Origin: Bufo bufo
Lineage: Eukaryota > Chordata > Amphibia > Anura > Bufonidae
Direction: 5' to 3'
NCBI RefSeq assembly: GCF_905171765.1
Contig: NC_053391.1
Location: 189,854,559 to 189,918,558, forward strand
DNA: 64,000 nucleotides
Shown here: piece by piece, positions 22,863-34,099 of the stretch
Position numbering within the stretch: position 1 is the stretch's first letter
How the letters are laid out: each line of letters begins with the position of its first letter
Position numbers and translations under genes: made by a program
Notes under the pieces: model-generated
What the model was told of the DNA's origin: nothing
Database searches by the model: none
What the model saw: only the letters and a program-made list of their open reading frames with translations

Positions 22863-23339
22863 TAAAGGGTAACTGTCATATTTTTATTTTTTTTATTTGC
22901 TAGTTTATTAGAGCTAGGCATGTATACCTGAGTTAGTCTGTCAATCAGGGGCATTGCTAGGCTAAAACATTTGGGGCCTGGGCCCCTGATGTTTTGTCCC
23001 AGGCCCCGAATGTACTGCCTGCCAGGCAGATACAACTGTATTGCCGTCCTTAGGATGGCAAAACAATTGAATATAATGCACTGTAAGATCTGAAGGACCT
23101 CTGATGACATCACAGGTCACGTGATTAGTGCAGAAGGCAGGGGTTGAGAAGGACCTGTGATGATGTCACCATCATGTGACCAATGCAGGAGAGGCCCACA
23201 GTGAAGAGGAGAAGTCATTGGGAAGAAGTTGTCGTGATGTTTGCTACATGAGGAGAGGTAAGTGAAGGGAGAGGCAGAGCAATGGTGGGAATTGTGGTTA
23301 TTTAACTGGGACTGTATATTAGGGCCGAAGGGAGGGATG

Positions 23340-23835
23340 TTATCATGGGACTAAATGTTCAGAAGAGATGTTATTTGCATGGGGCTGTATATTGATGGTG
23401 GCTGGGGTAGGGAGTGATGTTATTTACATGGGACTGTATGTTGATGGAAGCTGTGGGAGGGAGTGATGTTTACATGGAACTGTATGTTGATGGTAGTTGG
23501 TAGAGGGAGTGATGTTATTTACATGGGACTGTATGTTGATGGCAGCTGTGGGAGGGAGTGATGTTATTTACATGGGACTGTATGTTGGAGGAGGCTAGGG
23601 AGGGGGCGATTTTATTTACATGAGGCTGTATGTTGGAGGAGGCTAGGGAGGGGGTGATGTTATTTACATGGGACTGTATATTGGAGGGGGCTGTAGACAT
23701 AGAGGGATGGTATTTACATGGGACTGTATATTGGAGGGGGCTGTAGACAGAAGAATATTATTTACATGGGACTGTATATTGGAGGGGGCTGGAGAGATGG
23801 TGTGATGTTATTTACATGGGACTGTATGTTGATGG
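23340..23835. repeat. minisatellite, about 55-60-bp unit
   Basis: About eight copies of a unit containing gtgatgttatttacatggga ctgtatgttg, gtggctg and gggaggga. It ends right at the 5' edge of the recognisable hAT transposase sequence. Confidence 0.85.
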
Positions 23836-23984
23836 TGGCTGGAGAGTGGATACCTGGCCTCCCATCACCGAGCCCAGTGGGAGCAACGCCGTCAGAACCC
23901 ACAAAGCCACACTCCTGGTGCTCCACGTCCTGCCTCTTCTTCTTCTCCTCTCTCCTCCCATTTGTCCTCCACTCCACCTACAAA

Positions 23985-25561
23985 TGTTCAAGCGTAAAAA
24001 AATCATGACGCCGGATAATCCTCTTGCCCAACGGATGACCGCTGGCTTGTCTGAACTGCTAGCCCGCCAACTACTGCCATATGAATTGATGGACTCGGAG
24101 GCCTTTAGAAAATTTGTGGCCACATTGGCACACTGCAATGGAAGGTAATATTTCTCCCAGAAGGGCATCCCAGAGCTATATGGCCACGTTCAGCGGCAAG
24201 TGAATGTATCTCTGGCACACAGTGTCGGTGCCAAGATACATCTGACCACAAACACATGGTCTAGAAAACACGGGCAGGAAAGGTACATAACTTTTACTGC
24301 CCACTGGGTGAACCTTCTGACGGCCGTCAAGCATGTAACCCGTGGCACCCGTGTGGATTTGGTGTTACCGCCACGGATTGCATGCAGGCCTGCTTCTTCT
24401 TCTCCTCCTACTCCATCCTCCGTCTCCTCCTCTTCCACTGCTACCGCCTCTTCCGCTGCACCCCCTAAGCTCCCCAGAACCTGTTCAACGTGCCAGGAGA
24501 GACGTTGCCATGCTGTGCTGCGGCTGTTGTGCATGGAAGACAAGAGCCACACCGGTCCTGCACTGCTTTCAGCTCTGCGGTCACAGGTCCATCAGTGGCT
24601 AACCCCACTCAATTTGACAGTTGGTAAAGTGGTGTGCGACAACGATGCCAATCTGCTGAGCGCACTGAAACAGGGCAAAATGACACACGTGCCGTGCATG
24701 GCACACGTCCTGAACTTAGTCGTGCAGCGATTCGTTGCTAAATACCGTGGGGTCCGGGACGTTTTGCGGCAGGCCAGGAAAATCTCTGGTCATTTTAGAA
24801 GATCTTACACGGCCATGGCTCGCCTTGCTGACATTCAGCGGCGACACCACTTGCCCGTTAGACATCTGATTTGTGACTGCCCGATGCGCTGGAACTCCAC
24901 CTTGTATATGTTTGATAGGCTTCTCCAGCAGAAACCTGCCATTAACAACTACCTGTACAAACTCTGCGGCAGGACATGTTCTGGGGAGCTTGTTTTTTTT
25001 TCACCGTGCCACTGGCTGCTCATGCGCGACGCATGCAGACTTCTGCGGTCATTTGATGAGATCACCAAACTGGTCAGTCACAGCCAGGGTGCCATCAGTG
25101 ATATCGTACCATATGCCTTCTTTCTGGAGCATGCATTGTGTCGTGTCATTTATCAAGCCGTCGATGAGCAGGAGCAGGGAGATGAGGAAGTCGCAATGCT
25201 GAATAAATTCCCAAGGGGGGCTACTCCATCTGAGACAAGTCAGCAGGAGTCTGAAGAGGAGTCAGAGGAGGATGGTGCCTGGGTGGAGGAGGAGGAGCAA
25301 GAAGAGCAGGCTTTAAGCTTTTCTGGGATCCCTGGTGTTGTCCGTGGCTGGGGGGAGGAGACAGAGGACGACATTCTCCTGGGCCAGGCCGCTCCACCGC
25401 TTCCAATTTAGAGCAAATGGGGGCCTTAATGCTCCAGTGTTTGAAGAGGGACCCCGTATAAAAATGATAAAGGACCAGTACTGGGTGTCAACGTACTTAG
25501 ACCGCCGGTACAAACACAAAATGGCGGACATGTTACCAGAATCACAGAGGGCTGTCAGAAT
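23985..25561 (+). pseudogene. hAT transposase, 5' and central part
   Basis: RNase H-like hAT transposase without a visible BED finger, so it is 5' truncated. The frame gives KKIMTPDNPLAQRMTAGLSE, then an in-frame TAA at 24146-24148, then YFSQKGIPELYGHVQRQV, HLTTNTWSRKHGQ, VVCDNDANLL, HVPCMAHVLNLVVQ and HLICDCPMRWNSTLYMFDRL. An acidic insert (EESEEDGAWVEEEEQEEQ) and a stop at 25409-25411 follow. A frame change then leads to QYWVSTYLDRRYKHKMADML. The first catalytic Asp is replaced by Asn (TTNTWS). The same family's copy at 35516-38868 has Asp (TTDTWT). The sequence is cut at 25561 by a second transposon and resumes in phase at 27435. Confidence 0.9.
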
Positions 25562-26155
25562 CAGGGCCGGCGCCACCCATAAGCAGAGTAGGCCCTCTGG
25601 AGTCCGAATACCAAGCAGTAGCACCTGGCCGCCGCCTGCGCCCCGCCCCCTACTTGTGATCCATCTGACATCATCTCCTTGACTCCTTCTGTTCCTGTAC
25701 TTGCCGGCCAGATGCGCTGCGAGTGAGTTTGTTCAGTCACTTCGGGCAGAGCAAGCAGCACGCAGCTGACACACAGCTACAAGACCCTGGTGTATTTAAA
25801 TCTCATTTAGGCTGTCTTTCAGAAAAGTTTCTCCTGGGATTCGAACTCACGACCTTTACACAAAATGGCGGACATGTTACCAGCATCACAGAGGGCTGTC
25901 AGAATTAGGGCCGGCGCCACATAAGCAGAGTAGGCCACCGCGTAGAGCGCACTCTGCCTGGGGGCGCCGACACTCTGGAGTCCGAATCCCAAGCAGTAGC
26001 ACCCGGCCGCCGCCTGCGCCCCGCCCCATTCTTGTGATCCATCTGACATCATCTCCTTGACTCCTTCTGTTCCTGTACTTGCCGGCCGGATGCGCTGCGA
26101 GTGAAATTGTTCAGTCACTTCGGGCAGAGCAAGCGGCACGCAGCTGACACACAAC
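25515..26155. repeat. tandem duplication spanning the insertion junction
   Basis: The first copy starts near 25515 in hAT coding sequence (caaaatggcggacatgttac) and runs across the junction. A second copy starts near 25860 with the same coding words followed by gccggcgccacataagcaga. The second copy ends after cgcagctgacacaca. The copies differ by point changes and by a roughly 30-bp extra segment near 25940. Confidence 0.85.
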
Positions 26156-27426
26156 CTTTACACATCAGTGGCAAGGCATTTACCCACACAGCTATGAAAG
26201 CTATATAGTTAATTGCTTAATTTTTTTTTACTTTACTGCCACGGGGAGGGGGGCTATTGGCGCCATGATACTGGCACATGGAGGGGGAGGAGAGAGGCAC
26301 TTGATACTGGCACATTAGGGGGCAGGGGGAGAGGATGGCACTATGATATTAGCACATGGGGGGGCAAGAAATGGACATGAATCATGAGGGGCCGAAATGT
26401 GAAATGAGGCACTTGATACTGGCACATTAGGGGGCAGGGGGAGAGGATGGCTCTATGATATTAGCACATGGGGGGGCAAGAAATGGACATGAATCATGAG
26501 GGGCAGAAATGTGAAATGATGGGGGGGGGGGGGCAAGAAATGGACATGAATCATGAGGGGCAGAAATGTGAAATGATTGGGGGGGGGGCGCCAAAATGTA
26601 GATTCGCTTGTGTTGACAAAAATCCTTGCACAGGCCCTAACTTCGGGCGCGCAATCCCGCAAGACCAGTGACCTCCAGAGGTAGGTCTCGCGGGATCACG
26701 CGCCGAAGACACATGATCTTGGCAAGAGCCAAGGCAATGTGGACCTGGAGCACAGTGAGGAGCAGAACCTGGTGAGCACCCCTGGCAACCGCACTCTGAC
26801 AACCTGTACTAGGGTGTCAGAGGCTGCAGGACAGTGACTGGCAGCAGGGTGGCACACACTTGTGTACAGGGGTCAGGGCACACCTGCTGCTTGACTAGGG
26901 GCCATAGATTCTGACTGGCACAGGGTGACCAGCAGTTACACATGGAGCCTAATTGGTGGCACAGACTGTCTAAAGGACTATGAATGGTACAGGGTGCAGG
27001 ACAGTGCCAGACTGGCAGAGGGCACAAGGCAGCATACTGTTTTATGTTGCCCTGGTGGCACAGGATTTCAGACAGTGGCTGAATGGCGCCTGGCAGTGAA
27101 TAGGTGGCACTGCTCGTGTTTGGTGTGCCAACCTGCTGAACAGCGCAGAGTGATTGGCATCACTGGGATGGTACTAGGTGGCAGACAATGGCTGGATATT
27201 ATATATACATGACCATAGTCAGACTGGCACAGGGTACGTGACCATAGTCAGACTGGCACAGGGTACATTACCATAGACTGGCACAGGGTACACGACCATA
27301 GTTAAATGTTGCATGCAATAGGTGGCTGAAAAAGGGGCGGGTAAAAGGGTGTGGTCAATGGGCGGAGTCAAGGGGTGGCAAAATTAGCTTTTGCCTAGGG
27401 TGGCAAAAATTCTTGCACCAGCCCTG
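25562..27426. mobile_element. hAT-type non-autonomous insertion inside the hAT transposase
   Basis: The perfect 8-bp duplication GTCAGAAT occurs at 25554-25561 and 27427-27434. The ends are cagggccggcgcc and ggtgcaagaattt-type sequence on the opposite strand (plus strand ...cttgcaccagccctg). The interior has a tandem duplication that includes part of the host transposase, a tRNA-like SINE scrap, G-rich repeats (26250-26590) and cagactggcacagggta repeats (27220-27300). No transposase of its own is seen. Confidence 0.9.
25795..26215 (-). repeat. tRNA-derived SINE head, split by the duplication
   Basis: On the minus strand the words tagctgtgtgggtaaatgc (A-box-like) and cgtgagttcgaatccca (B-box-like) are visible. 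The A-box side is at 26160-26205 and the B-box side at 25828-25860. They would be adjacent without the duplication breakpoint. The family is not identified. Confidence 0.5.
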
Positions 27427-27935
27427 GTCAGAATGCAGCATTTCCAGGCCTTGCTGCGAGAGATGCTGCATTCTGCTGTTGTGGGCGCTGGCAGAGGAAT
27501 TTCCACCCACAGAGAAACAGTTGCGAGTACCAATCCTACAGCGTATGCAAGAAGAGGGCGGTTTGAAGATGTGTTGGTCACTTTGGATATGAGATCATTC
27601 AAGAGCCGCCCTCCGGATCCAGCCTCAGAGAACGCCTAGACAGGTGTCCGACTACATCGGGTTAACGGCCAATGTGGACGCTCTGAGAAGAGAGGAACCC
27701 CTGGACTACTGGGTGTGCAGCCTTGACCTAGGCTAGAGCTTGCACAATTTGCCATGGAACTCTTGGCTTGCCCCTCGTCGAGTGTCCTGTCCGAAAGGAC
27801 GTTCAGCGCAGCAGGGGGATCGTGACCGATAAGTGCAATCGCCTAGCTCACGACAGTGTGGACTACCTCACATTTCTAAAAATTAATGAGACATGGATAT
27901 CAGAGGAATTCAACACCTGTGACGACCACGTTTAA
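27427..27935 (+). pseudogene. hAT transposase, C-terminal dimerisation part
   Basis: Continuation of the transposase interrupted at 25561. The frame resumes as MQHFQALLREMLHSAVV. After a stop at about 27637-27639 and frame changes, the hATC dimerisation region appears as AMELLACPSSSVLSERTFSA. One more base-level frame break comes before DYLTFLKINETW, and the stop is TAA at 27933-27935. The hATC domain makes hAT transposases oligomerise. Several frame breaks show this copy is dead. Confidence 0.88.
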
Positions 27936-27984
27936 TTGAATTTCCTGATGACAGCCCACAAATATCCGCCACCACCCAGAAAAA

Positions 27985-29300
27985 ATAATGGTCCCTGTCT
28001 TAGGTAAATACAGCGGCATAAAAGGCCTTTATTTGTCCGGTGAATGCCTAATGTTTGGGACCTCGGAGGAATTAAACACCTGTGATCACCATGTGTTATC
28101 GAATTTCAACTATTATCATTTGGGTTTTTTTCAAGAGGGGGGATTTCGTTAGCCATGTTTTTAATCCAATTTAATATCTTTTGTTCTTTTAAACATATGT
28201 ATTTGACATCTATCTGTACTGGCCTGCAGTAAAATTGATATCTAATGATCGTCTAATATACCTCCAGCCACATAATTACTTGTTCTTTTCTGTCCGGTGA
28301 ATGCCTGATGTTTAGGGCCTGTAATCTAACTGGCCAACAGTAAAATTGTTATACGGTGACCGCCTAATTTACCTCCAGCCACATTATGATTTGTGCTTTT
28401 CTGTACGGTGAATGAATAATTTTTGGGGCCTGTAGTCCACTGGCCTGCTGTAAAATTTATATCTAATGATCATCTAATATACCTCCAGCCACATAATTAC
28501 TTGTTCTTTTCTGTCCGGTGAATGCCTGATGTTTAGGGCCTGTAATCTAACTGGCCAACAGTAAAATTGTTATACGGTGACTGCCTAATTTACCTCCAGC
28601 CACATTATCAATTGTGCTTTTCTGTACGGTGATTGAATAATTTTTGTGGCCTGTAGTCCACTGGCCTGCAGTAAAATTGATATCCATTGACCGTCTAATA
28701 TACGTCCGGCCACATAATCACTTGTTCTTTTCTGTACGGTGAATGAATAATTTTTGGGGCCTGTAGTCTACTGACCTGCAGTAAAATTTATATCCATTGA
28801 CCGTCTAATATACCTCTGACCACATAATCACTTGATCTTTTATGTACGGTCAATGCATAATTTTTGTGGCCTGTAATCTAACTGGCCAACAGTAAAATTG
28901 TTATACGGTGACCGCCTAATGTACCTCCAGCCACATTATCACATGATCTTTTCTGTCCGGTGAATGCCTAATGTTTGGGGCCTGTACTACACTGGCCTGC
29001 AGTAAAATTGATTTTGAATGACCTTCTAATATACCTCCAGCCACATAATTACTTGTTCTTTTCTGTCCGGTAAATGCCTAATGTTTGGGACCTCAGTGGA
29101 ATTCAACACATGTTGACGACGACCACGTGTTATCGAATTTCAACTTATCATTTGTTTTTTTTTCAAGAGGGGGGATTTCATTAGCCATGTTTTTAATCCA
29201 ATTTAATATTTTTTGTTCTTTTAAACATATGTATTTGACATCTATTTGTAATGGCCTGCAGTAAAATTGATATCCAATGACCGTCTAATATACCTCCAAC
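27985..29300. repeat. satellite-like array in the hAT 3' region, about 110-bp unit
   Basis: About eleven copies of a unit containing tacctccagccacataatta c, ttctgtccggtgaatgcct, tggggcctgta and ctggcctgcagtaaaattg. Larger flanking blocks near 28060-28260 and 29090-29290 (gtgttatcgaatttcaac ... cttttaaacatatgtatttg) duplicate each other and frame the array. Confidence 0.88.
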
Positions 29301-29406
29301 CACGCCCCCTTCCCTGGCCCTTCGCTGTGATTGACAGTGCTAATGCACGACAGTTCGGATGGCTTTGCCGAACTGCCGGCTGTCAGTCACAGCGAAGGGG
29401 CGTGGT
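29298..29406. repeat. inverted repeat
   Basis: ccacgcccc and cccttcgctgtgattgacag pair with ctgtcagtcacagcgaaggg and ggggcgtgg. The loop holds ttcgg/ccgaa words. Confidence 0.8.
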
Positions 29407-29496
29407 TACCGTGACTTGAAGCAAGGAGGCCACTGCCTCCGTGACTTCAAGCCTGACTAGAGAAGCGTGCTGGCAGGCAGATGTCGAGTCGAGGGG

Positions 29497-29552
29497 GAAC
29501 GCGTGGGAACGGCGTTCCTGCACTTTTTTCATGGCAGGAACGCCGTTCCCTT
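29497..29552. repeat. short perfect hairpin
   Basis: gggaacggcgttcctgc pairs with gcaggaacgccgttccc. Confidence 0.85.
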
Positions 29553-29774
29553 TCAGGGCAAAAGGACCAGGAGGAAGCGGTGAAGGCTTTGTACTCACCG
29601 CCGCGTTCCTGGTCCTCGGCTGTCGGCTGTGAGGGCTGTGCACAGGAGCCGAGTGAGTCGCTCTGTGACGTCACTCCGTGCGCAGCCTACAGCAGTAGAA
29701 GAGGAGAGTCTGCGTCCAGGAGCAGGAGAGGTAAGTGTAAGTGTTTTGTTTTTTTCATATTTTATACTATAGGC

Positions 29775-30605
29775 TGAATGGAGAGGCACTGACTGGAGGC
29801 TAGTGGAGGGGGCACTCGGGGCTGGTGGATGGGGCAGCACTGGGCGCTAGTGAATGGGGCCATGGGGGCTGGTAAGAGGCACTGGGCGGCTAATGGAGAG
29901 GCTCTGGGGGCTGATATAGAGGACTGGGGGCTGATTAGAGGCACTAGGGGCAGATTAGAGGCACTGGGGGCTGATTAGAGACACTAGGGACAGATTAGAG
30001 GCACTGGGGGCTGATTAGAGGCACTAGGGGCAGATTAGAGGCACTGGGGCTGATGAGATCTGCTGGGGGCTGATATAGAGGCACTGGGGGGATGATGAGA
30101 GGTACTGGGGGCTGATGAGTGAGAGGCACTGGGGGCTAATGTAGAGGCACTGGGGGCTGATGAGATCTGTTGGGGATGATATAGAGGCACTAGGGGGCTG
30201 ATGAGAGGTACTGGGGACTGATGAGAGGCACCGGGGGCTAATATAGAGGCACTGAGGGCTGATGAGATCTGCTGGGGGCTGATATAGAGGCACTGGGGGG
30301 CTGATGAGAGGTACTGGGGGGCTGATGAGAGGTACTGGGGGATGATGAGAGGTACTGGGGGATGATGAGAGGTACTGGGGGATGATGAGAGGTACTGGGG
30401 GGCTGATGAGAGGTACTGGGGGGCTGATGAGAGGCACTGAGGGCTGATAAGAGGCACTGGGGGCTGATGAGAGGCACTGGGGGGCTGATATGAGGCACTG
30501 GGGGCTAATGTAGAGGCACTGGGGGGGCTGATGGAGAGGCACTGGGGGCTGATGGAGAGGCACTAAGGGGCTGATGGAGAGGCACTGGGGGCTGCTATGA
30601 GGCAT
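29775..30605. repeat. minisatellite, about 20-28-bp unit
   Basis: About forty copies of gaggcactgggggctgatg a, with variants agaggtactggggg and gatatagaggcac. The Pro/Ser/Gln-rich minus-strand open frames are repeat artefacts. Confidence 0.92.
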
Positions 30606-30837
30606 GGGGCTCCTATCTGAGGTCTGATTGGGGGTCATTCATATTGGGTTCTGATCTGAGGTCTTATTGGGGTCTTATTAACATTGGGTGTCTGATTGGT
30701 GGTCTGACCTGAGGTGTAATGAAAATTTTTTTTTTCTTATTATGCGGTGCCCACTTCCAGCCCTAAGCCTAGCTGCCTAGAGCACTGATCCGGAGCAGCT
30801 TGGTGAAAAAAGGCCTCACAGTCCCACACTCCTTCTG

Positions 30838-30915
30838 CTCGGCCAAGCCTGTCAGCACCCCTGAGGCCAAGCCAGCCAGCACCCCTGAGGCAAAACCAGC
30901 CAGCACCCCTGAGTC
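30838..30915. repeat. short tandem repeat, about 30-bp unit, three copies
   Basis: cagcacccctgaggc and gcca/ccagc words repeat three times. Confidence 0.7.
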
Positions 30916-31075
30916 TTCAGAACTGTAAGTAAATTATATATAAGGGGAGTTTTGGTTTTGTTTTGATCACAATGTGTACATTTGGCTCAGTCAGCATGCT
31001 AGATTTTCTGGGCTTTTTTTTTTTTTTCCGCTACACGTAGCTTTCAAAAGCCCATTCACATGTATTGTATTTTAA

Positions 31076-31480
31076 AGGGGTTTTCCCATCTCAGACAATG
31101 GGGGCATATCGCTAGGATATGCCCCCATTGTCTGAAAGGTGCGGGTCCCTATATATATTTGTTTATTTCATGTTAATTTTGCAGTTGTTTGTGTAAACTG
31201 GCACTTTAGAATAAATGTTGCACTGAATTTTCAGCGAAATATATGTGGTTTTTTTTTGGGGGGGGGGGGGGGGGGGGGTTTGCAGTGGATCTTGGGTGAG
31301 TTCCCACACTTTTTTTTCCCAGGACTTGACAGGGGATTAAAGAACGTTTTTACAGCTTTTGCTTCAACTGCCTGCAGGAAGAAAATGATCGTTACAAACA
31401 CGCTGCTGGCTACTCTCAGGTACTGCTGCCGGCTTGGGATGTTTTTTGGAGGTGACAGGTTCCCTTTAACTTTACTGGCA
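31076..31480. other. MITE-end fragments and poly-G tract
   Basis: 31076-31140 starts aaaggggttttcccatctca and contains the hairpin gggggcatatcgctaggata tgcccccat, as in the element at 58912. A 22-base G tract lies near 31258-31279. The words gacaggttccctttaac near 31455 are the right end of a TTAA element. No coding exon is seen. Confidence 0.5.
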
Positions 31481-31550
31481 GGAAAGGTTTGCTTCAAATT
31501 ATAAGAGGCCACTTTGCATTGTGTAGTTGCCCAAGACTTTTTATATAGTT

Positions 31551-32488
31551 CTAGGAAAGCATGCAAGATATGACAGGAATATTATTTTCCAACTTCTCAT
31601 GTTTGCAAGGGATTATCAAAGATTTTACCAGCTGTATAATCTCCTTTCGAAATCTTGGCTGTGTACAAGCATACAGATACATGTTGACTGCAGAGTTGGA
31701 AAGGTCAAGCATGGTGCCCATGTCTGCAGCAATGTTAATGCTTTTACTATAGTCTTCTCTATCTATATCATAGTGCATTGTTTTGATAAGGACTTGGGTA
31801 ACAAAACGTGTGGTGCATAGATAAGAAAAAGTCATGGAAATGGACACTAATAGCACCATTGACTTCAAACGTTGCTTCTTCACCATGACAAACGCTGAAA
31901 AACTCTTGCGGTTTTGCTGCATTTCACTGTGCACTTTGTTGCTTTGGCAGATCTGTTTTAAAATGAATCCATTGAGAGTAAAGATGATAATCAATGGTAT
32001 GATATATACAAGAGTGTTCTGAAGCCATACCAAACAATCCACGTACAGCTTTGTCAACTGAGAATTGTAGACACATATAAATCCATTGGTCCCATTCAGT
32101 GGCTTGGACTCATTTGACCATAAATATGGAATAGACAGCAGGTGACTACAGAGAAAGACAGCCCCTATTAGGTAGCGTGTACATATTTTAGTACATATCT
32201 TGGGTTTGACACGCACAGCTCGGATTGCGATGAAACGTTCTATGGTAAAGCAGACAACCAGCCAAACAGAAGCATTGTAAGCGCCATACGTTAGCACATC
32301 TCGGATCATGCACCAAGGCCCTCGACTCCAGAAGGGATCTAGGGTGTAGAACTTAAGGATCATCTCCAGAATGACAATCTGAATGAGGACCAGTGTATCC
32401 GCGACCGCGATGGCCATCATATAACAACGACAAGAAGGTGAAAGTCCGCAATTACTTCTCCAGAAAATCAAGAAAGTTAATAGGTTTG
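31551..32488 (-). CDS. GPR139/GPR142-like G protein-coupled receptor, main exon
   Basis: Class A GPCR of the GPR139-like group, a plasma-membrane receptor. The exon reads from a strong minus-strand acceptor (ttttacattttgcag, AG at 32489-32490) in phase, through all seven membrane segments, to the stop at 31551-31553, about 312 codons. Visible parts are: TM1 ANLLTFLIFWRSNCG; TM2 MMAIAVADTLVLIQ; the ECL1 Cys in PWCMIRD; TM3 ending CFTIERFIAI; glycosylation sites NES and NGT with the ECL2 Cys in GFICVYN; TM5 LVYIIPLIIIF; TM6 MVLLVSISMTFSYL; and TM7 NSAVNMYLYACTQPRF. Members of this group are split just before the TM1 'AN', which supports this start. The upstream in-frame Met at 32576 is probably intronic. 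The N-terminal exon is not found. No frame defect is seen. Confidence 0.85.
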
Positions 32489-32604
32489 CTGCAAAATGTA
32501 AAAGAGATTTACAATAAGGAAAGTGAAAAATGGAAACTGAGACAAATGTATTTTTAAGAGAAATCAAATCATACAATCATACAGTGTTAATCAGCTGCTT
32601 CTAA

Positions 32605-32912
32605 GGCCCCTTGCAGACGAGCATTCCTCCCGCAGCGAGTGTGCATCGCAGCCCCCGGCCTGACCTCCCAGCACTGACGGTATTCACATAGCATTATACT
32701 GATTTATGATGCTATGTAACCATTACAGTTCTGGAATGTATTGTATAACACTGGCAGCATTATGCCAGTGTTATCCAATACATTCCAGAACTGTAAGGGT
32801 TACATAGCATCATAAATCAATATAATGCTATGTGACCCCCGGCAGTGCTGGGAGGTCAGGCCGGGAGCTGCCTTGCGGACTCGCTTTGGGAGGAACGCTC
32901 GTCTGCAAGGGG
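32605..32912. mobile_element. palindromic MITE, TAA duplication
   Basis: The ends are ggccccttgcagacgagc and gctcgtctgcaaggggcc, with TAA on both sides. The interior has a near-perfect palindrome: tggaatgtattgtataacac and its complement around a central cagcattatgc. Confidence 0.9.
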
Positions 32913-32924
32913 CCTAAGACTACC

Positions 32925-33221
32925 AGGATATTGTCATGCATTAAACGAGGCATGGACTCGCGGGGCAGGGATGTAATACTACCATTTTACAAAGTTTTGG
33001 TGCAGTCTTATCTGGAAAATGCTGTTCAGTTCTGGGCACCAGTCCATAAAAAGGATGCTTTGGAACAGAGGAGCACGACTAAACTGATAAGGGGCATGGA
33101 AGGTCTTAGTTATGAAAGATTAAAAGAATTAAAATTATTTAGTCTTGAGAAGAGAAGTATAAGGGGGGACATGATTAACCTATACAAATATATAAATGGG
33201 ACATACAAAAATGGTGATAAA
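32925..33221 (+). pseudogene. LINE ORF2 C-terminal fragment, left part
   Basis: The frame reads GRDVILPFYKVLVQSYLENA, VQFWAPVHKKDALEQRST, ATKLIRG-like TTKLIRGME, then LKELKLFSLEKRSIRGDMIN LYKYING. This is the tail of non-LTR retrotransposon reverse transcriptases of the CR1/Jockey type. It is cut by the hAT insertion at 33221. The fragment is 5' truncated and carries no RT catalytic motif. Confidence 0.75.
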
Positions 33222-33329
33222 TAGAGTTGAGTGGACACCTGGATATTCGGGTTCGGCCGGTTTGGCCGAACTTGAAAAAAAAATTCGGGTTCGGGACCCG
33301 AACTTAACCCAAGTCAATGGGGACCCGAA

Positions 33330-34095
33330 CTTTTGGGCACTAAAATGGCTCTAAAATAGTCCTGGAAAGGACTAGAGGGCTGCAAAAGGCATCAAAATGT
33401 GCTTAAGAGCATGGCAACTGTTCTGCAAACAAATGTGGATAGGGAAATGACTTAAAATAACATAAAATACAGAAAAATTAAAAATAACAATCTGGATCTA
33501 GGAGTAGGAGGTTGAGGAGGCGGTGAATGGGTGGATGTGGCGGTGTAGGTTGACGTGGCGGTGTAGGTGGAAGCGGCGGTGAAGGAGGAATAGGTAGCCA
33601 ACACTGATTTGTGTTATTTTTTATTTTTAAATTGGGGTATCCCCCAAAATATTGGGACATATAACAAAATAAAATAAAGAGTAAGTGCACTTGAGTACAA
33701 GAATGGATGGTTGAGGCTGGTATAAATGTCTATTCTGCACAAGGTACAGACAAGTTCTGTGGGATCCATGCCTGGTTCATTTTAATAAACGTAAGCTTGT
33801 CCACATTGGCTGCGGCCTGTGATAATGCTCTCTGCTGTGCTAAACACACGTTCACACTATACACTGGCTGCAGGGCAGGTCAGCACCTCCAAGGCTGACA
33901 AAGCTTTTCCACATTTTGGCCATGCTAACCATGCCTTCTCAGGTGCTGGCGGTGCCCCAGCTGCGTTGGCGACCTCTTCCTCCTCCTCTGCCTTCGCCTT
34001 ATGCTTCCACTGTGCCCACGCTGTCAGGTGGGAATGCTATCATCAACGTGCGCTTGTAGTCGCGCATCTTCCGATCAGTTACAAATGTTTTCAAT
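33330..34095 (-). repeat. diverged duplicate of the hAT transposase 3' end
   Basis: The order of words matches 35120-36070: actaaaatggctctaaaata g, gtgcttaagagcatggcaac, gaggttgaggaggcggtgaa, ttctgcacaaggtacaga, cctggttcattttaa, gctgcagggcaggtcagcac and ttgtagtcgcgcatcttccg. Relative to that copy, this one lacks internal segments, for example the part encoding LTDGNAPFNFW, and does not keep an open frame. Confidence 0.85.
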
Positions 34096-34099
34096 AAAT

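Noticed and set aside
24342..24602. Leu-rich frame that looks like a signal peptide or membrane segment
   Set aside because: It is an alternative frame of the Ser/Pro-rich linker in the hAT transposase.
26453..26671. Repeated open frame with GGQEMDMNHEGQKCEM words
   Set aside because: It comes from three tandem copies of a short G-rich unit within the hAT-type insertion.
30024..30638. Minus-strand open frames of up to 204 codons rich in SAPQCLS words
   Set aside because: They arise from the minisatellite at 29775-30605; every frame is periodic.
32489..32576. An upstream Met start for the GPCR giving 341 residues
   Set aside because: The extra residues are not receptor-like, and a strong splice acceptor sits exactly at the known family exon boundary before TM1.
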